Origin: Streptomyces sp. NBC_00414
GTDB lineage: Bacteria > Actinomycetota > Actinomycetes > Streptomycetales > Streptomycetaceae
Reading direction: 5' to 3'
Length of the DNA: 64,000 nt
Assembly (NCBI RefSeq): GCF_036038375.1
Contig: NZ_CP107935.1
Span: 5,270,001-5,334,000 of the forward strand
Shown here: positions 49,935-58,139 of the stretch, in pieces
Position numbering within the stretch: position 1 is the stretch's first letter
Layout of the letters: every line of letters begins with the position of its first letter
Program-made: the position numbers and the translations under genes
The notes under the pieces: model-generated
Seen by the model: only the letters and a program-made list of their open reading frames with translations
What the model was told of the DNA's origin: nothing
Database searches by the model: none

Positions 49935-50165
49935 ATGATCGATCAGCAGCAGGGGCGGGAGCCGTCGGAGAAGGTGCGAAGGCGCTCGGCCGGGGTGGCC
50001 GCGTTCGTGGCGGGCCTCGTGGCGACGTTGGCCTTCTTCGCCTTCTTCCCCGGGCTTCCGCATGTCATCGACTGGGGGGCGATCGTTGTCTCCGTCCTGG
50101 TGGGGGCGCTCGCCCGATGGGGCTGCGAGTACTGGACGGGGAGGGGCGGCCGAGAAGGCGGGTGA
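49935..50165 (+). CDS. Small two-helix membrane protein
   Basis: 76 aa, MIDQQQGREPSEKVRRRSAG; two membrane helices (AAFVAGLVATLAFFAFFPG and WGAIVVSVLVGALARWGCEYW). Begins eight bases after the secreted Cys-rich gene, so likely co-expressed. Not recognised. Confidence 0.7.
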   Translation: MIDQQQGREPSEKVRRRSAGVAAFVAGLVATLAFFAFFPGLPHVIDWGAIVVSVLVGALARWGCEYWTGRGGREGG

Positions 50166-50340
50166 GGTCGGGCATCGGGATGCGGGCCTGCACCTGTTTG
50201 TGAGGTAGCTCACGGCCGGGGTCGCGCGGGAGAGGCGCCGGTGGCGGCCGGGGATCGGCGGTCGGCTCCGTGCCGTGTGGCCCGGGCGGGCGGGGCGGCC
50301 TAGGGTGCCGATCCGGACTACGTGGTGGGAGTGGGGCTCT

Positions 50341-51009
50341 GTGAAGGTGATCCTCTTCGGGGCGACCGGGATGGTCGGACGCGGAGTTCTGCGGGAGTGT
50401 CTTCGGGACGCGGCGGTCGAGAGCGTGCTCGTGGTCGGCCGTACGACGGTGGGCGTCACGCATCCCAAGCTGAGCGAGGTCGTACGGTCCGACCTCACCG
50501 ATCTCGGCGGACTGGAGAAGGAACTCTCCGGATACGACGCCTGCTTCTTCTGCCTCGGCGTCTCGTCGGCGGGCATGAAGGAGGCCGCGTACCGCAAGGT
50601 CACGTACGACCTCACGCTCGCGGTGGCGGGCTCACTGGCCGCGTCGAGTCCGGGGCTGACCTTCTGTTACGTGTCGGGGCAGGGGACCGACAGCTCCGCG
50701 CGCGGGCGGCTGATGTGGGCGCGGGTCAAGGGGGAGACCGAGAACGCGCTGCTCGCGCTGGACGGCGTGGACGCGTACATGTTCCGGCCGGGACTCATCC
50801 AGCCGCTGCACGGGATCACGTCCAAGACGCGGGCCTACCGGGTGATCTACGCGACGACCGGGCGTCTGCTGCCCCTCCTGCGGAAACTGGCGCCCAACCG
50901 GATCACCACGACGGAGCAGGTCGGTCTGGCGATGATCGCGGTGGCTCGGGGCGAGTCCGAGGACCGGGTGCTGGAGACCGAGGGGATCAACCGGCTCGCG
51001 GGGGTGTGA
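50341..51009 (+). CDS. NAD(P)-binding short-chain dehydrogenase/epimerase-like protein
   Basis: 222 aa from a GTG (MKVILFGATGMVGRGVLREC). Rossmann GATGMVG at 7-13, then VRSDLTDL, CFFCLGVSSAGM, and a YxxxK-less active region (TFCYVSGQGTD, MWARVKGETENAL), like the atypical NmrA/HTATIP2-type SDRs. A -10-like TAGGGT lies about 40 bases upstream. Substrate unknown. Confidence 0.85.
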   Translation: MKVILFGATGMVGRGVLRECLRDAAVESVLVVGRTTVGVTHPKLSEVVRSDLTDLGGLEKELSGYDACFFCLGVSSAGMKEAAYRKVTYDLTLAVAGSLAASSPGLTFCYVSGQGTDSSARGRLMWARVKGETENALLALDGVDAYMFRPGLIQPLHGITSKTRAYRVIYATTGRLLPLLRKLAPNRITTTEQVGLAMIAVARGESEDRVLETEGINRLAGV

Positions 51010-51143
51010 AACTCTCGGGGGTGTGAACGGGGTGGTTCCGCCCCGAGGGGGCTCAAGAAGGCCCCGGGAGTCGTGCGGGCGTGACGCGCGCCCCGCCCGT
51101 GGTGGCCCGGCCGGGCCGGGGCGCGCGTCCGTTCGGTGAGGCG

Positions 51144-51806
51144 TCAGGCCGCGGCCTTCGTGCCGAGCTGCTCGGCGAGGGTCCGCCCCCTGGTGGCCGC
51201 TTCCTCCAGGGCCTTGGCGCGGGACGCCTCGAAGAGCGGGACCAGCTCGGCCAGCGCCGGCATGTGCGGGGCCATCGTGAGCTCCGGGACGATGAATTCG
51301 AGGTCCAGGCCGAGCATGTCCTTGAAGACGGCCTCCAGGTAGTTCTGTACGTACTCGTAGCCCTCGCGGGGCGTGCCCGGCCCGTAGGCGCCGCCGCGGC
51401 TGGCCACGACGGTGACCGGCGTGCCCTTGGCGGACTGGGTGTCGCCCGCGGTGCGGCCGACGACGATCACGTTGTCCAGCCATGCCTTCAGGGTCGACGG
51501 GATCGAGAAGTTGTACATGGGAGCGCCGATCAGGATGGCGTCCGCCTGCTCCAGCTCCTCGATGAACTCCAGGCGCCCGGCGAAGGCCGCGGCCTGCTCC
51601 GGGGTGTGCTCCGACGGGTCGGCGAACGCGGCGCTGTGGGCGTCCGCGGTGATGTGCGGGACGGGGTGCGCGGAGAGGTCGCGGTAGATCACGGTGCCCT
51701 CCGGGTGCTGCTCCTCCCAGGCCTTGCGGAAGGCGTCCGTGACGGCGCGGGACGCCGAGGCGGGACCGGGGAGGACGGACGAGTCCACGTGCAGCAGGGT
51801 GGCCAT
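51144..51806 (-). CDS. azoR: FMN-dependent NADH:quinone oxidoreductase / azoreductase
   Basis: 220 aa from ATG (MATLLHVDSSVLPGPASASR) with GGAG upstream. Flavodoxin-like fold with SxxxPxxASR phosphate loop, PMYNFSIPSTLKAWLDNVI (the AzoR signature MYNFxxPxxLKxWxD) and SRGGAYGPG. Two-electron reduction of quinones and azo compounds. Divergent from an HxlR regulator, the usual arrangement for electrophile response. Confidence 0.93.
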   Translation of the reverse strand: MATLLHVDSSVLPGPASASRAVTDAFRKAWEEQHPEGTVIYRDLSAHPVPHITADAHSAAFADPSEHTPEQAAAFAGRLEFIEELEQADAILIGAPMYNFSIPSTLKAWLDNVIVVGRTAGDTQSAKGTPVTVVASRGGAYGPGTPREGYEYVQNYLEAVFKDMLGLDLEFIVPELTMAPHMPALAELVPLFEASRAKALEEAATRGRTLAEQLGTKAAA

Positions 51807-51988
51807 GGGTTTCTCCATTGGGGTGTGCGTCGAAGGCGTTCGAAGGGGGCGCTTCGAAGAGAGCGCTGTTGACGTGGGCGGGCCGGGTCAGGGCCCGCCC
51901 ACGGCTTTGCTTTTTCGTTCGTAACTATGAATAACACAGGAGCTTACTTTTTTTCATCCCCGTACGGGAGGGCAAGTACCCTGAGGGC

Positions 51989-52360
51989 ATGGCGGTCCAG
52001 GAAAACCACGACGCTGCGTCGTGCAGGCGGGTCGACGACGGCATCACCCGTGTCTTCCAGGTGCTCGGAAAGCGCTGGACGGGCCCGATCGTGGCCGTGC
52101 TCCTGCCCGCCCCCGTGCACTTCGCGGACCTGCGCCGGGCCATCCCCGGCATCAGCGAGCGCATGCTCTCCGACCGGCTCACGGAACTGGCGGGGGTCGG
52201 AATCGTCGTGCGCGAGGTCGACGACGGGCCGCCGCTGCGCGTCTCCTACCGGCTGACGGAGGCCGGGTCCGCGCTGGAGCCCGCGCTCTCGGAACTGGGC
52301 GCGTGGGCGGAGAAGTACCTGTTGGAGGACGGGCGTTGCGCGGAGCGGTTCCGGAAATAG
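51989..52360 (+). CDS. HxlR family transcriptional regulator
   Basis: 123 aa, MAVQENHDAASCRRVDDGIT. Winged HTH: VFQVLGKRWTGPIVAVLL, HFADLRRAIPGISERMLSDRLTELAGVGIV, YRLTEAGSAL. A single Cys at position 12 is placed like the redox-sensing Cys6 of YodB/HypR. Likely represses the divergent azoR until quinones modify the cysteine. A -10-like TACCCT (51977-51982) ends six bases before the ATG and there is no ribosome site: probably leaderless. Confidence 0.93.
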   Translation: MAVQENHDAASCRRVDDGITRVFQVLGKRWTGPIVAVLLPAPVHFADLRRAIPGISERMLSDRLTELAGVGIVVREVDDGPPLRVSYRLTEAGSALEPALSELGAWAEKYLLEDGRCAERFRK

Positions 52361-52370
52361 CGGAGCTGCT

Positions 52371-52453
52371 CGGGACCTGGTTCGGACTTGGTCCGAGACC
52401 TGGTTCGGGATCTGCTCGGGGACTTGGTCCGGGATCTGATCCGGTGCTTGGCG
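52371..52453. repeat. degenerate 12-bp tandem array after the HxlR gene
   Basis: Seven units: CGGGACCTGGTT, CGGACTTGGTC (11), CGAGACCTGGTT, CGGGATCTGCTC, GGGGACTTGGTC, CGGGATCTGATC, CGGTGCTTGGCG. Non-coding, starts 10 bases after the stop. Confidence 0.85.
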
Positions 52454-52484
52454 CAGGGCCCGTTGTCACCGTTGAGCTGGGGTG

Positions 52485-52511
52485 TTTTCCACAGCTGTGG
52501 AGTTGTCCACA
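52485..52511. promoter_or_regulatory. three DnaA boxes in 27 bases
   Basis: TTTTCCACA (52485-52493, +), AACTCCACA (52496-52504, -) and the perfect TTGTCCACA (52503-52511, +), upstream of the DUF2252 gene and about 42 kb from oriC. Confidence 0.7.
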
Positions 52512-52585
52512 GGGGCTCACACGAATCGGCGCCCGGCGGTACGGTCGTCACGAGTTGATGTTCGTGCGCGGGGGAGGCGGTTCGA

Positions 52586-54001
52586 GTGAGCGAGACCGGT
52601 GGAGCAGTGGCCGGAGCGGCGAGGATTCCGGCGGTGCGCGGGTTCGCGCGGTGGCCGGCGGAGGAGTCGGCCAAGAAAGAGGGCAAGGCCCTCAGGGCCC
52701 GCGTCCCGCGCGGCGCCCACGCGTCGCTCGACACGAACGGCGACCGCCCGGACGCGGTGACGGCCGTCGAGGAGTCCGGCCGGGGCCGTATCCCCGAGCT
52801 CACACCGATACGGGTGGGCAGGATGGCGGCCACACCGTTCGCCTTCCTGCGCGGTTCGGCCGGCCTCATGGCGTACGACCTGGCGCGCACGCCCGTGACG
52901 GGCATAAGCGCCCAGATCTGCGGTGACGCGCACGCGGGCAACTTCGGCCTGTACGGGGACGCGCGCGGCGGCCTCGTCATCGACCTGAACGACTTCGACG
53001 AAACGGTGCAGGGACCGTGGGAGTGGGACCTCAAGCGCCTGGCGACCTCGCTGGTGCTCGCCGCGCGTGAGGCGGGAGCGGACGAGGACACCTGCCGCAA
53101 GGCCGCGCACTTCGCGGCGGGCTCCTACCGGCGCACGATGCGGCTGCTCGCCAAGCTCCCGGCTCTGGACGCGTGGAACGCCATCGCGGACGAGGCCTTG
53201 GTCTCGCACGCCGACGCACACGACCTGCTCGGCACCTTGGAGCGGGTCTCGGAGAAGGCGCGGTCCAACACCAGCGGGCGGTTCGCGGCGAAGTCGACGG
53301 AGACCGTCGAGGGCGGCGGACGCCACTTCGTCGACGCCCCGCCGGTGCTGCGCCGCGTCCCGGACGGCGAGGCCGCCGCGGTGGCGCTGGGGCTGGAGGA
53401 GTACCTGGGCACGCTCTCCCCGGACCGGCTCCCGCTCCTCGCGCAGTACGCGGTGCACGACGTCGCCTTCCGCGTGGTCGGCACCGGCAGCGTGGGCACC
53501 CGCTCGTACGTGGTGCTGCTGCTGGACCACGTGGACGAGCCGCTCGTCCTTCAGGTGAAGGAGGCTCGTGCGTCCGTCCTGGTGCCTCATCTGGAGACGG
53601 CCGGCCTCCCGGTGCCGGAGACCGAGCACGAGGGTCGCCGGGTCGTCCTCGGCCAGAAGCGCATGCAGGTCGTCAGCGACAACCTTCTCGGTTGGACCAC
53701 TGTCGACGGACGCCCCTTCCAGGTGCGGCAGTTCCGCAACCGCAAGGGAAGCGTCGACCCCGCGGCACTGGCCGCGGACCAGATAGACGACTACGCGCGG
53801 ATGACGGGTGCGCTGCTGGCGCGGGCCCACGCCCACAGCGCGAATCCGCGGCTGGTCTCGGGGTACTGCGGCAAGAACGAGGAACTGGACGAGGCGATAG
53901 CCGGCTTCTCGATGGCGTACGCGGACCGGACCGAGGCCGACCACGCGGAGCTGGTGGCGGCCGTGCGGTCGGGGCGGATCGTGGGGGAGCTGGGGGTCTG
54001 A
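52586..54001 (+). CDS. DUF2252 family protein
   Basis: 471 aa from a GTG with GGGGAGG upstream. Family features: TPIRVGRMAATPFAFLRGSAGLMAYDLA, ICGDAHAGNFGLYGD, LVIDLNDFDETVQGPWEWDLKRLA, and the C-terminal VGQRxMQ-type GQKRMQVVSDNLLGW. GDAHAGNF and IDLNDFDE resemble the catalytic HGDxxxxN and DxD of aminoglycoside phosphotransferase-like kinases, so a small-molecule kinase fold is likely; no substrate is known. Confidence 0.9.
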   Translation: MSETGGAVAGAARIPAVRGFARWPAEESAKKEGKALRARVPRGAHASLDTNGDRPDAVTAVEESGRGRIPELTPIRVGRMAATPFAFLRGSAGLMAYDLARTPVTGISAQICGDAHAGNFGLYGDARGGLVIDLNDFDETVQGPWEWDLKRLATSLVLAAREAGADEDTCRKAAHFAAGSYRRTMRLLAKLPALDAWNAIADEALVSHADAHDLLGTLERVSEKARSNTSGRFAAKSTETVEGGGRHFVDAPPVLRRVPDGEAAAVALGLEEYLGTLSPDRLPLLAQYAVHDVAFRVVGTGSVGTRSYVVLLLDHVDEPLVLQVKEARASVLVPHLETAGLPVPETEHEGRRVVLGQKRMQVVSDNLLGWTTVDGRPFQVRQFRNRKGSVDPAALAADQIDDYARMTGALLARAHAHSANPRLVSGYCGKNEELDEAIAGFSMAYADRTEADHAELVAAVRSGRIVGELGV

Positions 54002-54002
54002 C

Positions 54003-54068
54003 GGGTCCCGTGCCGCCCTTGCCCCGGATGGGCAAGGGTCCCGTGCCCCCCTTGCCCCGAATAGGCAA
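54003..54068. repeat. 33-bp tandem repeat containing stem-loops
   Basis: Two units, 54003-54035 and 54036-54068, both starting GGGTCCCGTGCC and each containing CTTGCCCC-N-GGCAAG, which can fold into a hairpin; a third, decayed, hairpin follows at about 54084. Confidence 0.85.
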
Positions 54069-54136
54069 GGGGCTCGGGTCGCGCTTGCCCCGGGCGGGCC
54101 CCGGTTGCTGGTGGAGGCGTGGCCTAGGCTGGGCGG

Positions 54137-55297
54137 GTGACGACCCCGGAAGCTGAGCAGTCCCCGTCCGAGCCGCCGTCCGAGCCCTCCGCGGAGCCGG
54201 TCGCCGGTGATTCGCGTGCCGGTGAGGCCGGTTCGGCCGGTACGGAGGAGGCGCACGTCCGAGAGGCGAGCGCCGATGAGGCGAGTGCCGAAGAGACGAG
54301 TGCCGAAGAGGCGCTTGCTGGTGAGGCGGGTGTCGAGGAGGTCGCGGCCTCGGAGCCGTCCGGCGAAGCGGGTGTCGGGGCGCCTGTGGGCGGGGGTGCC
54401 GGTGACGATGGCGCCGAATCGGGTGTGGGTGCGGTCGGAGGCGAGCAGTCTGCTGCGGACCAGCCCGTTGCCGACCAGGCCGTGGGTGGTGCCGATGCCG
54501 GGAGCGGTGAGGGTGAGCGGCCCGAGGCGCGGCTGGAGCGGGCCGTGCGGGCGGCCGAGCAGGCGTTGATCGAGTTCGAGATCGCGGTGGAGACGTTCCG
54601 GGTCGAGGTGGAGAACTTCTCCCGGCTGCACCACCAGCGCCTCGGCCCGATGTACGCGCGGCTCGACGAGCTGGAGGCGGAGATCGCCGAGGCGCGGGCC
54701 GCGAGCACCGGTGACCCGGAGGATGTGCGCAAGGCGAAGGAGGCCCGGGCCAGGGTCATGCCGATGCCGGGTATCGAGGAGCTGTTCCACGACTGGCTCG
54801 ACTCGGACGGACTGTCCCCGGAGGCCTCGGCCATGCTGACCGATCAGCCGGTGCGCCCGCCGCAGCGGGTGCGGCCGAGCGACGAGGCCCGCAAGCTCTA
54901 CCGGGAGCTCGTCCGCAAGGCGCACCCCGACCTGGCGCAGGACGACGCGGAGCGCGCGCGGCGCGACGAGTTCATCGCCCGCGTCAACGCGGCCTACGGC
55001 CGTGGGGACGAGGCCCTGCTCCGGGAGCTGTCGCAGGAGTGGGCCGCCGGTCCCGTGCCGGAGGAGTGGCGGCCGAGCCGCAGCGAGGAGCTCTACGCCC
55101 GTCTTGAGTGGCTCGCCCAGCGCAAGGAGCTGCTCGCGTTCGTGGCGCGCGACCTGGAGGAGAGCGCGATCGGCGGGATGCTCAAGATCGCTCCGGACGA
55201 CCCCGACCGGCTCCTGGAGGAGATCGCCGAACAGCTGCTGGCGCAGGTGAGCGAGCGGGAAGCGGAGCTGGCGGGCCTGCTCGGCGACGGTGCCTGA
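54137..55297 (+). CDS. J-domain (DnaJ-like) protein
   Basis: 386 aa from a GTG. Residues 1-130 are very acidic low complexity (Glu/Ala/Ser/Gly, with EASADEASAEE repeats). About 135-205 is a coiled coil. A J-domain-like segment at about 250-295 (ARKLYRELVRKAHPDLAQDDAERARRDEFIARVNAAY) has the KAHPDLA form of the HPD motif, so it could stimulate a DnaK. A -10-like TAGGCT (54123-54128) is eight bases before the GTG with no ribosome site: probably leaderless. Confidence 0.82.
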   Translation: MTTPEAEQSPSEPPSEPSAEPVAGDSRAGEAGSAGTEEAHVREASADEASAEETSAEEALAGEAGVEEVAASEPSGEAGVGAPVGGGAGDDGAESGVGAVGGEQSAADQPVADQAVGGADAGSGEGERPEARLERAVRAAEQALIEFEIAVETFRVEVENFSRLHHQRLGPMYARLDELEAEIAEARAASTGDPEDVRKAKEARARVMPMPGIEELFHDWLDSDGLSPEASAMLTDQPVRPPQRVRPSDEARKLYRELVRKAHPDLAQDDAERARRDEFIARVNAAYGRGDEALLRELSQEWAAGPVPEEWRPSRSEELYARLEWLAQRKELLAFVARDLEESAIGGMLKIAPDDPDRLLEEIAEQLLAQVSEREAELAGLLGDGA

Positions 55298-55392
55298 TCG
55301 CTCGGCTGAGGTTCAGCACTGCTGGAGCGCTTGAGCCCTCGGTTGCGCGGTGACGGGTGCTCGGCCTCCGCGGTGACGGATGCCTGGCCGTC

Positions 55393-55433
55393 TGCGGGCC
55401 GGTGAGGGCTGGGCGTGCAGTTCCCCGCGCCCC
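55393..55433 (+). repeat. dispersed 41-bp element, copy 1
   Basis: 41 bases starting TGCGGGCCGG and ending with GCAGTTCCCCGCGCCCC; about 85% identical to 60424-60464, the last 17 bases exactly. Such GCGCAGTTCCCCGCGCCCC elements are frequent between Streptomyces genes. Confidence 0.8.
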
Positions 55434-55481
55434 CGAAAGGCGGGGCTGATCGCCCGGTGGCGGTCGGGTAGCGTCGGGGCC

Positions 55482-55829
55482 ATGAGTTTCGGAGCTGGTG
55501 TGCCCACGGTCGAGGTCGGGGATCTCGCGGACGGAGACTTCCTGCTGGACGTCCGGGAGGACGACGAGTGGCAGGCGGGTCACGCCGAAGGGGCACTGCA
55601 CATCCCCATCAGTGAATTCGTGGCCCGCTACGGCGAGTTGACCGAGGCGGCCCCGCAGGACGGCAAGGTCAACGTGATCTGCCGCTCCGGTGGCCGGTCG
55701 GCGCAGGTCGCCATGTACCTGAACCAGCAGGGCGTCGACGCGGTGAACGTCGCCGGCGGCATGCAGGTCTGGGCGGCCAAGGGCCGCCCCGTGGTGAACA
55801 CGGAGGGCCAGCCGGGGTTCGTGCTCTAG
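55482..55829 (+). CDS. Single-domain rhodanese-like protein
   Basis: 115 aa, MSFGAGVPTVEVGDLADGDF. One rhodanese domain: LLDVREDDEWQAGHAEGALHIP and the active loop VICRSGGRSAQVAMYL with Cys in CRSGGRS; VNVAGGMQVW follows. Sulfur transfer or persulfide handling. A -10-like TAGCGT lies seven bases before the ATG, so the mRNA may be leaderless. Confidence 0.93.
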   Translation: MSFGAGVPTVEVGDLADGDFLLDVREDDEWQAGHAEGALHIPISEFVARYGELTEAAPQDGKVNVICRSGGRSAQVAMYLNQQGVDAVNVAGGMQVWAAKGRPVVNTEGQPGFVL

Positions 55830-55855
55830 CGGACGGCGGAAGCGGGCTTGCGGGC

Positions 55856-56992
55856 TCACCCCAGTGGGTGGGCCGCCAGCAGGTCGCCCAGCGCCTCCTC
55901 GTGTGCCGCCGCCGGGCCGAGCGAGAGCTCCAGGTGCTTGGCCCAGGCGTGGTACCGGTGCAGCGAGTAGTCGGTGTCCGCGCCGAAGCCCCCGTGCAGA
56001 TGCTGAGCGGTCTGCACGACACGGCGTACGCCCTCGGAGGCCCAGACCTTGGCGACGGCCACGTCACCGGACGCGGGCAGCGCTCCGCCCGCCCCCGTGC
56101 TGATCCGCCACGCGGCCTGCCAGAGGGTCGCCTCCATCGCGCGCAGATCGATGTAGCGGTCGGCGGCCTGCACGGCCACGGCCTGGAACGTGGCGACCGG
56201 GAAGCCGAACTGCTCCCGCTTGCCGGTGTATTCGCTCGTCATGCCGAGTACGCGCTCGCCCAGACCGAGCGCCAGCGCGCACGTTCCGGTGGTGAGCAGG
56301 TTCCGCAGCCACTCCCAGGCACCGTCGGCGTCGATGACGTCACGGGCGGGGATCCGTACGGAGTCCAGGCGGAGTTCGCCGAGAAGTTCGCCCGTCGTGG
56401 AGATCTGCTCGGCGAGGACCGCGCCCTGGTGGCCGCGGGGCACCAGGGCGAGCACGGAGCGGCCCGAGCCGGTGCTCAGCGCGGGTACGAGGACGAAGTC
56501 GGCGTTCCGCGCCCAGGGGACGGCCGTCTGCAGCCCGTCCAGTACCCACGCGTCGTCCTCCTGCCGCGCGGTCACGGCGAGTTCGGCGCCGTCGTGTCCG
56601 GTGCGTCCGTTCGCGGCGACCGTCAGCACCGACTCGCCCCGGCCGGTCCGTGCGAGCAGATCGGCCTTCAACTCCTCGCCACCGTAGGCCTGTACGGTCA
56701 CGGCGGCCGCCGTGCTCTCCAGCAGCGGGACCCTGGCGAGTACCTTCGCCGACTCCCGCAGCACCAGGCACAGGGCGACGGTGTCGAGGCCGGCGCCGCC
56801 GTGGCGCGCGTCGAGCAGCAGGCTCAGCAGGTCCGCGTCGGCGAGCCGGGCCCACAGGACGCGGTCGAAGTCGTCCGCGACGGCCCCCGCGGTGAGCGCG
56901 GGACTCGGTACGCCGTCCGGCGCGACCCCCGCGAAGACCGCCTTCGCCGCCTCCACGGCCGCCTGCTGTTCCTCGGTGAAGGTGAAGTCCAC
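55856..56992 (-). CDS. Acyl-CoA dehydrogenase family protein
   Basis: 378 aa from a GTG with GGGAGGA upstream (MDFTFTEEQQAAVEAAKAVF). Acyl-CoA dehydrogenase fold: LLLDARHGGAGLDTVALCLVLRE, the FAD/acyl part in the middle, and the C-terminal HLHGGFGADTDYSLHRYHAWAKHLEL, as in FadE proteins of steroid and branched side-chain breakdown. The YEGT-type catalytic loop of short/medium-chain enzymes is not visible, as in subunits of the heteromeric steroid FadE enzymes, where one subunit lacks the base. A KstR-like box lies 69 bases upstream. Confidence 0.88.
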   Translation of the reverse strand: MDFTFTEEQQAAVEAAKAVFAGVAPDGVPSPALTAGAVADDFDRVLWARLADADLLSLLLDARHGGAGLDTVALCLVLRESAKVLARVPLLESTAAAVTVQAYGGEELKADLLARTGRGESVLTVAANGRTGHDGAELAVTARQEDDAWVLDGLQTAVPWARNADFVLVPALSTGSGRSVLALVPRGHQGAVLAEQISTTGELLGELRLDSVRIPARDVIDADGAWEWLRNLLTTGTCALALGLGERVLGMTSEYTGKREQFGFPVATFQAVAVQAADRYIDLRAMEATLWQAAWRISTGAGGALPASGDVAVAKVWASEGVRRVVQTAQHLHGGFGADTDYSLHRYHAWAKHLELSLGPAAAHEEALGDLLAAHPLG

Positions 56993-57010
56993 GGTCGCGT
57001 CCTCCCGGTA

Positions 57011-57044
57011 GATCTGTCGGGTCGGTCGATCTGTCGAGTCGGTC
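57011..57044. repeat. 17-bp direct repeat upstream of the acyl-CoA dehydrogenase gene
   Basis: GATCTGTCGGGTCGGTC (57011-57027) and GATCTGTCGAGTCGGTC (57028-57044) in direct contact, one mismatch, between the gene start and the KstR-like box. Confidence 0.85.
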
Positions 57045-57060
57045 TGGCGGAGCGTCAAGA

Positions 57061-57074
57061 TAGAACAGGTTCTA
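57061..57074. promoter_or_regulatory. KstR-like operator
   Basis: TAGAACAGGTTCTA, a perfect palindrome matching the KstR consensus TNNAACNNGTTNNA. It lies upstream of the leftward acyl-CoA dehydrogenase gene. Confidence 0.65.
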
Positions 57075-57299
57075 CAAGAAGGGAACGGTGGCGACCCGGC
57101 CGCTGTCCGTGCACCGCGGGACGTCCGGGATTGCCCGACCGGGCGTTCGGTACCTTCGAGCAGGGGAAAGGGCGGGCCGTAAGGTGTCCACCGCTGTGCC
57201 CCCTGGGCTGTGCCGGGCGGGTGGGGCTGAGTACCGTTCCGGTGCGGCCGTCGCGGAACGGGCGGCGACAACCGGGCAGACATGGGGAAACGGGGCGCG

Positions 57300-58139
57300 A
57301 TGGATGCGTACGACGAGGGCTCGAACGCCCGTCCCGTGCCGGGCGAGCCCTCGGCCGTCGCCCCCCTCACCGGCGCCGGTCCGCGTCTCCCCGCCGACCC
57401 GCCGCCCCCTGCCGGCTCCGTTCCCTCCGCCGGTCCTCCCCCGGCCGGTCCTCCGGCGGAGGGCCTCGCGGCCCTGTCCCTCCCCTTCCAGATCGCCGCC
57501 GCCCTCGCGGTCGCCCTGGTCGCGGTGGTCGCCTGTGTGCACCTCGGCATGGTCTTCCTGCATGTCGCGCCGTCGAACACGGTCACCAAGCAGCACGGGC
57601 GGGCGGTCGACGACTGGGTCTACCCGGAGTTCGAGCAGAACTGGAAGCTCTTCGCGCCCAACCCGCTGCAGCAGAACATCGCCGTCCAGGTCCGGGCCGA
57701 GGTGAAGAGCCCGGACGGCGCCGTCCGGACGACCCGCTGGTACGACCTCTCCGCGCTGGACGGCCGGGCCATCGACGGCAATCTGCTGCCGAGCCACACC
57801 CAGCAGAACGAGCTGCGCCGGGCCTGGGACTTCTTCGCGGCCACCCACGACAACACGAACCGCCCGAACGGCATGCGCGGCGACCTCTCCGAGCGCTATC
57901 TGCGCCGGATCGTGGTCCTGCGCCTCGACCGCGAGGAGGCGGGCGGCCCGGGCGCCGTCGTCCAGCAGGTCCAGGTCCGTTCCCGTACGACCAATGTGCC
58001 GCCGCCCGAGTGGAGCCAGGAGCAGGTGTCCGACAAGCCCGTCCTGCGTCAGCTGCCCTGGTGGCCCGTGTCGGAGTCCGACCGGGCGGCCGGGACCCGG
58101 CCCGCGCACTCCACGGGGACGGCGGCGAGCGCCCGATGA
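57300..58139 (+). CDS. DUF5819 family protein
   Basis: 279 aa from MDAYDEGSNARPVPGEPSAV; an ATG six codons upstream (57282) is possible. Residues 1-60 are Pro/Ala/Gly-rich; one membrane helix at about 65-88; the outer domain contains VDDWVYPEFEQNWKLFAPNPLQQNIAV, the strongly conserved NWxLFAPNP-type motif of DUF5819. Overlaps the HTTM gene by four bases. These two families travel together in actinobacteria; the function is unknown. Confidence 0.82.
   Translation: MDAYDEGSNARPVPGEPSAVAPLTGAGPRLPADPPPPAGSVPSAGPPPAGPPAEGLAALSLPFQIAAALAVALVAVVACVHLGMVFLHVAPSNTVTKQHGRAVDDWVYPEFEQNWKLFAPNPLQQNIAVQVRAEVKSPDGAVRTTRWYDLSALDGRAIDGNLLPSHTQQNELRRAWDFFAATHDNTNRPNGMRGDLSERYLRRIVVLRLDREEAGGPGAVVQQVQVRSRTTNVPPPEWSQEQVSDKPVLRQLPWWPVSESDRAAGTRPAHSTGTAASAR

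Noticed and set aside
55868..58135. Very long plus-strand frame leading into the HTTM gene
   Set aside because: Its first 755 codons are the antisense of the acyl-CoA dehydrogenase and an alternative frame of the DUF5819 gene; only the part from 58136 is real.
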